In this document: positions 39,131 through 47,400 of the stretch, piece after piece
Layout of the letters: each line of letters starts with the position of its first letter
Numbering within the stretch: the first letter of the stretch is position 1
Assembly: GCA_947624995.1 (NCBI GenBank)
Contig: CANQMS010000011.1
Coordinates: 1-62,836, forward strand
Length of the DNA: 62,836 nt
Direction: 5' to 3'
Origin: an uncultured Clostridia bacterium
Lineage (GTDB): Bacteria > Bacillota > Clostridia > Oscillospirales > CAG-272
Notes under the pieces: generated by a model
What the model saw: the letters and a program-made list of their open reading frames with translations, nothing else
Told to the model about the DNA's origin: nothing
Database searches by the model: none
Translations under genes and position numbers: made by a program

Positions 39131-40162
39131 ATGAGGATCGCATTTTTTGACACGAAACAGTACGACGTGGGACCGTTCACGCGCTGCGGCGAGGCTGCCG
39201 GCGTCGAATTCAAATTTTTCGAGCCGAAGCTGACGGCGGACACAGCGGGGCTCGCCGCCGGATATGACGGCGTCTGCATTTTTGTGAACGATACCGCGGA
39301 CGCCGAGGTCATCGACAAGCTGTATAACGAGGGCGTCCGCTTCATAGCGCTGCGCTGCGCCGGGTACAACAACGTCGACGTGAAGCACGCGTTCGGCAGG
39401 CTGCACGTCTTTCACGTCCCGGCATATTCGCCCTACGCCGTCGCGGAGCACGCAATGGCGCTGCTGTTGACCTCGATCCGCCGCATACACAAGGCGTACA
39501 ACAGGACGCGAGACTTCAACTTCAGCCTGTCCGGGATGACGGGGTTCGACCTGCACGGCAAGACCGTCGGCGTCGTCGGCACCGGGCGGATAGGCAGAGT
39601 ATTTATCGACATCTGCCGCGGCTTCGGGATGAACATCATCGCGTACGATAAGTTTCCGGCGAAGGACGCGGGAATAGATTATGTAGGCTTATCCGAGCTC
39701 TACGCGCGCTCCGATATCATATCGTTCCATTGCCCGTTAACGGACGAGACGTATCACATGCTGAACTCCGAAACGGTGAAGGAGCTGAAGCGCGGGGTCG
39801 TGATCATCAACACGTCGCGCGGCGCGCTCATCGACGCGGAGGCGCTGCTCGCGGGGATAAAATCGCGCGTTATCGGCGCGGCGTGCCTCGACGTTTACGA
39901 GGAGGAGTCGGACATATTCTTCGAGGATTTCTCGGGTCACATCGTCGACGACGACACGCTCGCACGGCTCATCTCGATGCCGAACGTCATCGTCACCTCG
40001 CATCAGGCGTTTTTGACGGAGGAGGCGCTGCACAACATCGCCGAAACGACGGTCGGGAACATCACGGATTTCGGTGTACGCGGCACGTGCGACAACGAGC
40101 TCTGCTATCACTGCGGCAACACCGAGACATGCAAAAAGCAGCGCCTCGAGCGCTGCTTCTGA
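39131..40162 (+). CDS. D-2-hydroxyacid dehydrogenase (D-lactate dehydrogenase-like) with Cys-rich tail
   Basis: The 343-aa NAD enzyme has the Rossmann motif VGVVGTGRIGRVFIDICRG, substrate Arg in IALRCAGYNNVD, the NTSRGALID segment and catalytic His in VTSHQAFLTEEAL. This matches LdhA-type enzymes that interconvert pyruvate and D-lactate in fermentation. The C-terminus is unusual, with a run of five cysteines in CDNELCYHCGNTETCK and beyond, which could bind metal. GGAG sites precede the ATG. Confidence 0.92.
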   Translation: MRIAFFDTKQYDVGPFTRCGEAAGVEFKFFEPKLTADTAGLAAGYDGVCIFVNDTADAEVIDKLYNEGVRFIALRCAGYNNVDVKHAFGRLHVFHVPAYSPYAVAEHAMALLLTSIRRIHKAYNRTRDFNFSLSGMTGFDLHGKTVGVVGTGRIGRVFIDICRGFGMNIIAYDKFPAKDAGIDYVGLSELYARSDIISFHCPLTDETYHMLNSETVKELKRGVVIINTSRGALIDAEALLAGIKSRVIGAACLDVYEEESDIFFEDFSGHIVDDDTLARLISMPNVIVTSHQAFLTEEALHNIAETTVGNITDFGVRGTCDNELCYHCGNTETCKKQRLERCF

Positions 40163-40168
40163 TCCGGT

Positions 40169-40726
40169 TCATTCGTTCTCCTGCGGCGGCATGACGTCCG
40201 CACCGGGCTCTTGCGTTTGCGGCGGCGCGGTGTCGGCATCCGCGTCGGAACCCCGCTTTTTGCGTCCGCCCCGCACCCTTCCGTATATGAGCATGGCGGC
40301 GAAAAAGATGCACATCGCGGTGACCGACCCCGAAAAGTCGAGCATCACGTCAAAAACGGAGTTTCCCCGCCCGGTGAAAACCTGGATCATTTCGTCCGTC
40401 GACGCGGCGAGCAGGCACCCGAGGCACGGGAACGCCGTATGCGACCACGTCCGCGCAAGGTCAAGGTCCACGATGAAATACAGAAGGCAGATAAACAGCG
40501 CGCCGAGACAGAAAAATTCAAAGAAGTGCGCGCATTTGCGGACTATATGCTCGAGCGTGTCGAAATCGGCGTCCCTGAAGATCCCGGCGAGGAGCGACGC
40601 GATAAACGAGCTCTTCTTCGAGGAGTCGTCCCTTGAGAGCAGGGAGTTGCCGAAGATCACCGCGAGGTTGCAGAGCGACAGTACAGAGAGCACCGCGACG
40701 GCGCGTTTCCTTTTTTGTTCATCCAT
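40169..40726 (-). CDS. VanZ-like membrane protein
   Basis: This 185-aa protein has four hydrophobic segments and the VanZ-like signature HIVRKCAHFFEFFCLGALF plus a C-terminal DVMLDFSGSVTAM segment with a preceding ASTDEMIQVFTGRGNS. VanZ relatives change tolerance to glycopeptides or lipid-type antibiotics, but many are of unknown role. The C-terminal tail is charged and Pro-rich. ATG at 40726 is chosen; its ribosome site is weak. It is convergent with the dehydrogenase gene and has a consensus promoter. Confidence 0.85.
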   Translation of the reverse strand: MDEQKRKRAVAVLSVLSLCNLAVIFGNSLLSRDDSSKKSSFIASLLAGIFRDADFDTLEHIVRKCAHFFEFFCLGALFICLLYFIVDLDLARTWSHTAFPCLGCLLAASTDEMIQVFTGRGNSVFDVMLDFSGSVTAMCIFFAAMLIYGRVRGGRKKRGSDADADTAPPQTQEPGADVMPPQENE

Positions 40727-40762
40727 ATGGTCATATACCGTCCGTAATTCCGTTTGCGTTAT

Positions 40763-40791
40763 ATTATAATATACGCCGCGCGCTTTGTCAA
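40763..40791 (-). promoter_or_regulatory. Promoter of the VanZ-like gene
   Basis: On the minus strand TTGACA (40786-40791) and TATAAT (40763-40768) have exactly 17-bp spacing. Confidence 0.85.
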
Positions 40792-40873
40792 TCGCCTGCA
40801 GGCGCCTTTTCGCCGTCATAAAAATGCTCATATGTCCCGACAAAATACGCGGGCGATTTAGTTAATCTCTCCA

Positions 40874-40902
40874 TTGAAAATTTACATTATCCGGTATATA
40901 AT
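40874..40902 (+). promoter_or_regulatory. Promoter of the small Cys-rich gene and carD
   Basis: TTGAAA (40874-40879) and TATAAT (40897-40902) have 17-bp spacing. Confidence 0.75.
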
Positions 40903-40967
40903 ATATGTAAGATATAATGTGCGCCGAGTGTTGCCTTCGGTGCCTTGGCGGGGATCGGTGATGCGGT

Positions 40968-41162
40968 ATGGGCAGAGCTAAGACGGGTAATTCGAGGAAA
41001 CGTTTCATGCGTGAGCATGACTGCCGGTTTTGTCTTTATTACGGCACGTGCTCGCACAAGGAATGTATGTTTGACGGGTCCGGCAGCCCGAATTCGGGCG
41101 AATGCGGGAAGGACAGCGTGACGGATGCCGCCGAGCGCGGCACCGACACCGAAGCGATCTGA
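40968..41162 (+). CDS. Small cysteine-rich hypothetical protein (64 aa)
   Basis: A basic N-terminus is followed by four clustered cysteines in CRFCLYYGTCSHKEC, then an acidic tail with one more Cys. The spacing suggests a small metal-binding knuckle. The family is not recognised. A promoter lies 65 bases upstream, and carD follows after 20 bases, so the two may be co-transcribed. The coding call is moderate because the gene is short. Confidence 0.55.
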   Translation: MGRAKTGNSRKRFMREHDCRFCLYYGTCSHKECMFDGSGSPNSGECGKDSVTDAAERGTDTEAI

Positions 41163-41182
41163 CGGGGTTATTTTTTTAGATT

Positions 41183-41728
41183 ATGTGTGCAAAGTATTCA
41201 ATAGGAGAAAAGATCATTTACAGTCAGTCGGGCGTTTGCTCGGTCGAGGACATAACGGAAAACGAGTTTTACGGGAAGCGCACCGAATATTACGTTCTTC
41301 GCCCGCTTTATGACGCGGGCTCGCTCGTCTATGTTCCGACGGATAACGAAAAGCTCACCTCGCGCATCCGCCTCGCCATGACGGAGGATGAGGCGAACGG
41401 CATCATCAATTACATGTCGAGCGCGGAAAATATCTGGATCGAAAACGACAACAAGCGAAAGGAAGCTTATTCCGAGATACTGCTCGAAAACAAGCCGCGG
41501 CAGTTGACGGAGCTGATCGGGACGCTCCGCGCCCGCAGGGAGGAGCAGATCTCGAAGAAAAAGCGCCTGCACATAGCTGATGAGCACATCCTCGAGCGCG
41601 CGCAGCGCATCCTCTGTGACGAGCTGTCGTTCGTTCTCGGAGTCGACCGTTCGTCGGTCGACGCGTTCATCGCCGCAAGGATAGGCAGCGCCGTCAAATC
41701 CGGCGGTCCCGAGGCGAAGGAAGCATAA
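41183..41728 (+). CDS. CarD-family transcriptional regulator
   Basis: The 181-aa protein has the CarD/CdnL N-terminal RNA-polymerase-binding Tudor-like domain (YSIGEKIIYSQSGVCSVEDI, YYVLRPLYDAGSLVYVPTDN) and a helical DNA-binding C-terminal half. In other bacteria CarD stabilises open promoter complexes, often at rRNA promoters. The ATG has no clear ribosome site, so it may depend on translation from the upstream small gene. Confidence 0.9.
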   Translation: MCAKYSIGEKIIYSQSGVCSVEDITENEFYGKRTEYYVLRPLYDAGSLVYVPTDNEKLTSRIRLAMTEDEANGIINYMSSAENIWIENDNKRKEAYSEILLENKPRQLTELIGTLRARREEQISKKKRLHIADEHILERAQRILCDELSFVLGVDRSSVDAFIAARIGSAVKSGGPEAKEA

Positions 41729-41762
41729 AAGCGAAAGCGGCATATATAGACCGCAGCGGTCG

Positions 41763-41800
41763 GAAAAGCGCCCGGGGAGAGCCCTCCCCGGGCGCTTTTC
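41763..41800. terminator. Strong terminator after carD
   Basis: A perfect 16-bp stem (GAAAAGCGCCCGGGGA and its complement) has a 6-base loop and A4/T4 flanks. Confidence 0.88.
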
Positions 41801-41804
41801 GGTA

Positions 41805-41833
41805 TTGCAATTTTCGGGAAAATATTGTATACT
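41805..41833 (+). promoter_or_regulatory. Promoter of nadE
   Basis: TTGCAA (41805-41810) and TATACT (41828-41833) have 17-bp spacing. Confidence 0.8.
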
Positions 41834-41862
41834 TGATAGGTGGACCGAAAGGAGATCACACT

Positions 41863-42615
41863 ATGTTTGACAGCAAAGAAGCGGCGGGCAGGCTCACCGC
41901 GTTCATAAAGGATTGGTTTCAAAATAACGGCTCCGGGTGCAGTGCCGTCATCGGCATCTCCGGTGGGAAGGACAGCTCCGTCGTCGCGGCGCTTTGCGTG
42001 AAGGCGCTCGGCAGAGACCGCGTCATCGGCGTGCTTATGCCGAACGGCGAGCAGAGCGATATCAACGTCGCGTACGACGTCGTGAATTTTCTCGGCATCC
42101 GGCACATGGAGATAAACATCAAGTCCGCGTATGACGCGCTCACGGCGGAAGTAAGGCGCAGCGTCCCCGAGCTCTCGGCGCAGTCGACGATAAATCTCGC
42201 GCCCCGCATAAGAATGGCGACGCTGTATGCCGTTTCGCAGTCGAACAACGGCAGGGTGATAAACACGTGCAATCTCTCCGAGGACTGGGTCGGCTACTCA
42301 ACGCGCTACGGTGACGCCGCCGGAGACGTAAGTCCGCTCGCGGAATATACGGTGACGGAGGTGCGCGCCGTCGGGCGTGAGCTCGGGCTGCCGCCGCACA
42401 TCGTCGAAAAAGTCCCGTCCGACGGGCTTTGCGGCAAGACGGACGAGGACAATCTCGGCTTCACGTACGACACGCTCGACCGCTATATCAGGACGGGCAT
42501 CTGCGAGGACGCGGAAACGCGTGCCCTCATAGACAAAAAGCACCGCGCAAACAAATTCAAGCTTATGCTGATGGACAAATGCGAGTCCGGCGAGCCGAAG
42601 CTCGCCGCGGACTGA
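41863..42615 (+). CDS. nadE: NAD synthetase, ammonia-dependent type
   Basis: NadE amidates deamido-NAD to NAD. The 250-aa protein has the PP-loop VIGISGGKDSSVVAALCVK, TCNLSEDWVGYSTRYGD, and the C-terminal PSDGLCGKTDEDNLGFTYD. There is no glutaminase domain, so it is expected to use ammonia. ATG at 41863 follows GGAG. It is in an operon with the M32 peptidase (14-base gap). Confidence 0.95.
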   Translation: MFDSKEAAGRLTAFIKDWFQNNGSGCSAVIGISGGKDSSVVAALCVKALGRDRVIGVLMPNGEQSDINVAYDVVNFLGIRHMEINIKSAYDALTAEVRRSVPELSAQSTINLAPRIRMATLYAVSQSNNGRVINTCNLSEDWVGYSTRYGDAAGDVSPLAEYTVTEVRAVGRELGLPPHIVEKVPSDGLCGKTDEDNLGFTYDTLDRYIRTGICEDAETRALIDKKHRANKFKLMLMDKCESGEPKLAAD

Positions 42616-42628
42616 AAGGATACGGGAT

Positions 42629-44131
42629 ATGGATATAAAAACGGCTGAAAAAACATACAGGGACTACATGCGCCGCCTGCGCGCGTATTCGCACGCGATG
42701 GGTGTCATGACGTACGACAAGGTGACGGCGGCTCCGCGCGGAGCCGAGGCGCGCGTTTCGGAGTCGCTCGAGGTGCTGAACGAGGCGTCGTACAGGATCG
42801 AAATGTCAAAGGAGCTGTCGGATGCCGTCGACCTCCTTTACGACCGCAGGGAAGAGCTCGATCCGAAGACAAAGCGCGAGATCGAAGTGTACAGGCGCGG
42901 GATAGATTACGTGCGCAGCATCCCGGAGGACGAGTATATCGCGTATATGGCGCTGACGAACGAGGCGTCCGACGTGTGGAGACGCGCGAAAGAAGAAAAT
43001 GATTTTGCGTCGTTTTTGCCGTATCTGCAAAAAATATTCGACACTAACCGCAAATTCGCGCTTTACTATAAGCCGGACTGCGACCCGTACGACACGCTTC
43101 TCGATTTTTACGAGAGGGGGCTGACGTCCGCAAGGTGCGACGCGTTCTTCGGCAGGCTCAAGGAGGAGCTCATCCCGCTGATCGCGCGCGTCAGCGCCGC
43201 CGAGCCGATCGACGACGGCTTCATGCACGCGCGTTTTCCCGTGGAGACGCAGCGGAAGCTGTCGGACTATCTCATGGAAGTCATGGCTATCGACCGCGGC
43301 AGGTGCGCCATCGGGGAGACGGAGCATCCGTTCACCGAAAATTTCGGCAAAAACGACGTCCGCATCACGACGCATTATTACGAGGACGACCTGACGGATT
43401 CGATGTATTCCGTCGTCCACGAGGGCGGGCACGCGCTGTATGAGCTCGGCTCGGGAGACGAATACGAGGGCACCGTTATCGCCGGCGGCGCTTCAATGGC
43501 GATGCACGAAACGGTGTCGCGGTTTTACGAAAATATCGTCGGCAGAAGCGAGTATTTCTGCCGCCTGATCTTCCCGCGCGTGTACGAGCTGTTCCCGGAT
43601 GTGTTTTCCGGTGTGACGGCGGAGCAGTTCTACCGCGCCTGCAACGTCAGCGCGCCGTCGCTTATCCGCACGGCGGCTGACGAGCTGACGTACCCGCTGC
43701 ACATAATCGTGCGGTACGAGATCGAGCGCGATATGATCGCGGAGAAGTACACGGCGGCGCAGATACCGGAAGTGTGGCGGCGGAAGTATAAAGAATATCT
43801 CGGCGTCGACGTGCCGGACGACACGCGCGGTGTTCTTCAGGATTCGCACTGGTCGGGCGGTTCCGTCGGTTATTTCCCGACGTATGCGCTCGGCTCGGCT
43901 TACGGCGCGCAGATCTATTCCGTCATGAGCCGCGAATTCGATGTCGGCGAGGCGATAATGACCGGGTCGACAGCTCGGATCAACGGCTGGCTCGGGGAGC
44001 ATATCTTCCGCCACGGCGCGATGTACGATCCGGACACGCTCTTCAAAATGTGTACGGGCGAGGAGTTCTCGCCGGAATACTATATCTCGTACCTCAAGGA
44101 GAAGTACTCGCGCCTCTATGCGCTGAAGTGA
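42629..44131 (+). CDS. Carboxypeptidase Taq (M32 family)
   Basis: The 500-aa zinc carboxypeptidase has the HExxH motif in VHEGGHALYELGSG and a downstream Glu in MHETVSRFYEN, with M32-typical HPFTENF, TTHYYEDDLTDSMYS and HWSGGSVGYFPTYALGSAY. M32 enzymes trim C-terminal residues from peptides in the cytosol. AAAGGA precedes the ATG. Confidence 0.95.
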   Translation: MDIKTAEKTYRDYMRRLRAYSHAMGVMTYDKVTAAPRGAEARVSESLEVLNEASYRIEMSKELSDAVDLLYDRREELDPKTKREIEVYRRGIDYVRSIPEDEYIAYMALTNEASDVWRRAKEENDFASFLPYLQKIFDTNRKFALYYKPDCDPYDTLLDFYERGLTSARCDAFFGRLKEELIPLIARVSAAEPIDDGFMHARFPVETQRKLSDYLMEVMAIDRGRCAIGETEHPFTENFGKNDVRITTHYYEDDLTDSMYSVVHEGGHALYELGSGDEYEGTVIAGGASMAMHETVSRFYENIVGRSEYFCRLIFPRVYELFPDVFSGVTAEQFYRACNVSAPSLIRTAADELTYPLHIIVRYEIERDMIAEKYTAAQIPEVWRRKYKEYLGVDVPDDTRGVLQDSHWSGGSVGYFPTYALGSAYGAQIYSVMSREFDVGEAIMTGSTARINGWLGEHIFRHGAMYDPDTLFKMCTGEEFSPEYYISYLKEKYSRLYALK

Positions 44132-44190
44132 CGGAAGTAACGGAAGGGATATCAGTCAAGTAAAAGTTGCGTAAATTGAGCTGAAAAATT

Positions 44191-44229
44191 CGGGCGGACC
44201 GCCGATTTTGGCGTCCGCCCGCGCTTTTT
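44191..44229 (+). terminator. Terminator after the M32 peptidase gene
   Basis: CGGGCGGAC pairs with GTCCGCCCG (44213-44221), with an inner CGCC/GGC extension, followed by CGCTTTTTG. Confidence 0.85.
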
Positions 44230-44276
44230 GTGCCGTGTGCAACTGAAATTTGCGAAAAAATTCAAATACATATTGG

Positions 44277-44306
44277 TTGCAAATGCCCTTTGATGCGTAA
44301 TATAAT
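44277..44306 (+). promoter_or_regulatory. Promoter of the HTH-GlmM gene
   Basis: TTGCAA (44277-44282) and TATAAT (44301-44306) have an 18-bp spacer. GTGTAAAAGTGTGAAAG direct repeats just downstream (44320-44337) could be an operator. Confidence 0.7.
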
Positions 44307-44353
44307 GGTAACGTGTACAAAGTGTAAAAGTGTGAAAGGTTATTGAATCATAG

Positions 44354-45991
44354 ATGAAGATCGGAGACAAGATAGCATATTACCGTTCCTCGCTCGGAAT
44401 GTCGCAGGAGGAGCTCGCGGACACGCTCGGCGTTTCACGTCAGGCTGTTTCAAAGTGGGAGGTAGGGCAGACGGAGCCGAGGCTCGATAAGCTGCCGCAG
44501 CTCTGCGAGCTGTTCCGTATTTCGATGGACGATCTCATAAGGGAGGATGCCGAGCTCCGTGCGCGCGATGCCGCGCCCGCAGTCGGAGCCGAGCTCAAGG
44601 CGGGAAAATATTTCGGTACAGACGGGTTCCGCGGCGAGGCGAACGGAGAGCTGACGGCGGAGCACGCGTTCCGCATCGGGCGCTTTCTCGGGTGGTACTT
44701 CGCGTCGCCCGTTTCCGGCTGCCGCGACCGCAACTACAAGCCGCGCATAACGATCGGTAAGGACACGCGTCTCTCGAGCTATATGCTTGAATACGCGATC
44801 GCCTCCGGCATAACATCGTCCGGCGCGGACGCCTATATGCTGCACGTCACGACGACGCCGAGCGTTTCATACGTGACGCGGCAGGACAGCTTTGACTGCG
44901 GAGTAATGATCTCCGCCTCGCACAACGCGTATACAGACAACGGCATCAAGCTCATAAACAAATACGGCGAGAAGATGGATGACCGGACGCTCGCTCTGAT
45001 CGAGGCGTATATTGACGGCGATATCGAGTCCCTCGGCGTCGAGGGCAGCGACATCCCGCTCGCGCACAAGGAGCGCGTCGGCGCGATCATAGACTATTCC
45101 GCGGGCAGGAACCGCTATGTCGGCTATCTGATCTCGATCGCCGCGCACTCGTTCCGCGACGTTAAGGTCGGGCTCGACTGTGCAAACGGCGCGTCGTGGC
45201 AGATCGCACCGTCCGTGTTTGAAGCGCTCGGCGCGCAGATACGCGTCATCAATGGTCAGCCGGACGGCAGGAACATCAATCGCGGCGCGGGCTCGACGCA
45301 TGTAGAGGAGTTGTGCAGATACGTCCGCGAAAACCGTCTTGACGTCGGATTCGCCTTTGACGGAGACGCCGACCGCTGTATCGCGGTCGACGAAAACGGC
45401 AGAGCCGTCGACGGTGACAGGATAATGTACATACTCGCCAACAGGCTGAAAAGGCACGGCGCGCTCGAAAAGAACACAGTCGTTACGACGGTCATGTCGA
45501 ACGCGGGTCTGTACCGCGCTCTGCGCGAGGCGGGGATCGACACCGTCCAGACGACGGTCGGCGACAGATACGTATACGAGGAGATGCTGCGCAGCGGATA
45601 TTCGCTCGGCGGCGAACAGTCGGGGCATATAATAATACATAAGTATGCGACGACAGGCGACGGCATCCTTACCGCCATAATGATAATGGAAGAGATCCTC
45701 GAGCGCAAGACGACGCTCGGCAAGCTCGCCTCGGCAGTGACGATATATCCGCAGATACTGAGGAATATAAAGGTGACGGACAAGGCGGCGGTCATGAACG
45801 ATGAGGACATCGCGGCTGCCGTTGCAGGCATCACCGAGCGGTTCGGAGACGCGGGACGCGTCCTCCTCCGCAAGAGCGGGACCGAGCCGCTGATACGCGT
45901 CATGGCTGAAGGCGAGGACAGCGAAATGTGCGAACGCGCCGTGGAAGAGCTGCTCGCGCTGATAAGGGAAAAGGGCTACGAAAGCAAATAA
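44354..45991 (+). CDS. Fusion of an XRE helix-turn-helix with phosphoglucosamine mutase
   Basis: The first 65 residues form an XRE/Cro domain (KIGDKIAYYRSSLGMSQEEL, LGVSRQAVSKWEVGQTEPRL, LCELFRISMDDLI). From residue 85 the chain is a phosphohexomutase of the GlmM kind: KYFGTDGFRGEANGELTAEH, catalytic serine in GVMISASHNAYTDNGIKL (residue about 187), metal loop FAFDGDADRC (about 335), sugar loop GGEQSGHIII and the C-terminal RKSGTEPLIRVM. GlmM normally lacks any DNA-binding domain. At 545 aa the length equals HTH plus linker plus GlmM. It is followed by a beta-helix acyltransferase gene. The start is supported by the HTH beginning at Met 1; the ribosome site is weak. Confidence 0.9.
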   Translation: MKIGDKIAYYRSSLGMSQEELADTLGVSRQAVSKWEVGQTEPRLDKLPQLCELFRISMDDLIREDAELRARDAAPAVGAELKAGKYFGTDGFRGEANGELTAEHAFRIGRFLGWYFASPVSGCRDRNYKPRITIGKDTRLSSYMLEYAIASGITSSGADAYMLHVTTTPSVSYVTRQDSFDCGVMISASHNAYTDNGIKLINKYGEKMDDRTLALIEAYIDGDIESLGVEGSDIPLAHKERVGAIIDYSAGRNRYVGYLISIAAHSFRDVKVGLDCANGASWQIAPSVFEALGAQIRVINGQPDGRNINRGAGSTHVEELCRYVRENRLDVGFAFDGDADRCIAVDENGRAVDGDRIMYILANRLKRHGALEKNTVVTTVMSNAGLYRALREAGIDTVQTTVGDRYVYEEMLRSGYSLGGEQSGHIIIHKYATTGDGILTAIMIMEEILERKTTLGKLASAVTIYPQILRNIKVTDKAAVMNDEDIAAAVAGITERFGDAGRVLLRKSGTEPLIRVMAEGEDSEMCERAVEELLALIREKGYESK

Positions 45992-46035
45992 TATGCAGCT
46001 GCATAACCGACCTGAAATTTATGCGAGAGGATAAA

Positions 46036-46725
46036 ATGCAAATGACTAACAAATCGCTCGGAATAAATGAGCTGTTCGATCTTACTCATACGTCTATATC
46101 GGGCATTTTTGACGGATGTATATATCCGTGGGAGGCGCTTCCGAAAATAGCCAACTGTGTAAGATCGTACATTGAAGAGCTGAAAAAGCTCGCAGGTGAC
46201 GAATATTACAGCCCCGCGCTCGATGTCATGATCTCGCGTGAGGCGACCGTTGCGTCGACGGCGAGTATTTCCGGACCGTGCGTGATAGAGGCAGGGGCGG
46301 AGGTGCGTCACTGTGCGTTCATACGCGGATCGGTGATCGTCGGCAAGGGTGCCGTTGTGGGAAATTCGACCGAGCTGAAAAACGCTATACTGTTTGACGG
46401 CGTTCAGGTTCCGCACTACAATTATGTGGGGGACTCGATCCTCGGGTACAAGGCGCATATGGGCGCCGGTTCGATCGCGTCGAATGTTAAAGGCGACAAG
46501 AAAAATGTTGCCGTTCACGTCGGAGAAGAGCGCATAGAAACGGGGCTGCGCAAGTTCGGAGCGATCCTCGGCGACCGAGCCGAGATCGGGTGCGGCAGCG
46601 TGCTGAATCCGGGCACCGTCGTCGGTCGCGGCGCGCGGGTTTATCCGCTTTCATCGGTCAGAGGAGCGGTGCCGGCTGATTCGATTTATAAATGCCGCGG
46701 CGAGATCGTAAGCATAGCGGAATGA
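46036..46725 (+). CDS. Left-handed beta-helix acyltransferase/nucleotidyltransferase-like protein (GlmU C-terminal type)
   Basis: This 229-aa protein resembles the hexapeptide-repeat half of GlmU. It has SGPCVIEAGAEVRHCAFIRG, GKGAVVGNSTELKNAILFDG, VPHYNYVGDSILGYKAHMG, AGSIASNVKG and a C-terminal LNPGTVVGRGARVYPLSS. Clostridial relatives are often labelled UDP-N-acetylglucosamine pyrophosphorylase, but no nucleotidyltransferase domain is present. It follows the HTH-GlmM gene and probably works in the same amino-sugar pathway. ATG at 46036 fits GAGAGG upstream; ATG at 46042 is near. Confidence 0.85.
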   Translation: MQMTNKSLGINELFDLTHTSISGIFDGCIYPWEALPKIANCVRSYIEELKKLAGDEYYSPALDVMISREATVASTASISGPCVIEAGAEVRHCAFIRGSVIVGKGAVVGNSTELKNAILFDGVQVPHYNYVGDSILGYKAHMGAGSIASNVKGDKKNVAVHVGEERIETGLRKFGAILGDRAEIGCGSVLNPGTVVGRGARVYPLSSVRGAVPADSIYKCRGEIVSIAE

Positions 46726-46819
46726 GGCGATAAAGAAATCGGTGCAAAGGCGCGGCAGGGAGAGCCTTTTGGGATCTTCTTTCCGCGCCGCGCATTTCAA
46801 AAAAAGTGGAATTTTTCTA

Positions 46820-46848
46820 TTGACAACAGAATGAGGCTGTGATATAAT
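46820..46848 (+). promoter_or_regulatory. Promoter of the tRNA-Leu/tRNA-fMet pair
   Basis: TTGACA (46820-46825) and TATAAT (46843-46848) match consensus with 17-bp spacing. Confidence 0.9.
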
Positions 46849-46871
46849 ACTCCGTGCTGAAGGAGAAGCAT

Positions 46872-46955
46872 GCCGCTGTGGCGTAATCGGCAGACGCAGC
46901 GGACTTAAAATCCGCCGGAGTAAAATCCGTACCGGTTCAAGTCCGGTCAGCGGCA
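46872..46955 (+). tRNA. tRNA-Leu (anticodon TAA)
   Basis: Acceptor GCCGCTG pairs with CAGCGGC. The anticodon stem GCGGA/TCCGC has loop CTTAAAA (TAA, Leu). A long variable arm (CGGAGTAAAATCCG) identifies a class II tRNA. The T-loop is TTCAAGT and the discriminator is A. Confidence 0.96.
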
Positions 46956-47150
46956 ATCAAATATCGCGGAGTGGAGCAGTCTGGTAGCTCGTTGGGACGC
47001 GTTGCCGAGCGCCGCCGGTGGCGGGTGCAGCGAGGCAAAAGCGGGCGCAGCGGTCGAAAAAGCCGAGGATGTGGCGCGGCAGCGCCCCGAGAGCTTTTTC
47101 GGGCACCGCAAGCGGGGAGCAAACGCTTCGAACGCGGAGTATTTAGCTAA
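46954..47150. repeat. Partial duplication of tRNA-fMet (43-bp direct repeat) with a 154-bp insert
   Basis: Bases 46954-46996 are identical to 47151-47193: 11 bp of 5' flank plus the first 32 bases of tRNA-fMet up to the end of the anticodon stem. After the first copy the sequence diverges into a GC-rich insert (46997-47150) with many short inverted repeats before the full tRNA copy. The first copy cannot make a tRNA. Confidence 0.85.
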
Positions 47151-47161
47151 CAATCAAATAT

Positions 47162-47235
<74 letters not shown>

Positions 47236-47242
47236 GCAAAAA

Positions 47243-47278
47243 ACACACCTGATTTGGTTTGATCAGGTGTGTTTTTTT
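47243..47278 (+). terminator. Terminator after tRNA-fMet
   Basis: ACACACCTGAT pairs with ATCAGGTGTGT (47262-47272) across an 8-base loop, followed by T7. Confidence 0.88.
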
Positions 47279-47286
47279 GCTTTTTC

Positions 47287-47350
47287 GGGGTCAAAATGGG
47301 GTACGCATATTTTTCCTGACCCCTGCTGACCCCAAAATGGCGTCAAAATA
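47287..47350. other. Cluster of GGGGTC/GACCCC repeats at the edge of the accessory region
   Basis: GGGGTCAAAATGGGG at 47287-47301 is followed by TGACCCC at 47317-47323 and TGACCCCAAAATGG at 47327-47340. The mix of direct and inverted copies resembles integrase arm or core sites near an attachment site. No matching partner was found within the window. Confidence 0.35.
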
Positions 47351-47400
47351 TTAACAATAATCAGCCGAGCGATAGTGCAAATATCACAAAATATGCTATG

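Noticed and set aside
45928-46035. Upstream extension of the beta-helix acyltransferase
   Set aside because: It lies inside the GlmM coding region and lacks a ribosome site; ATG at 46036 fits the family start.
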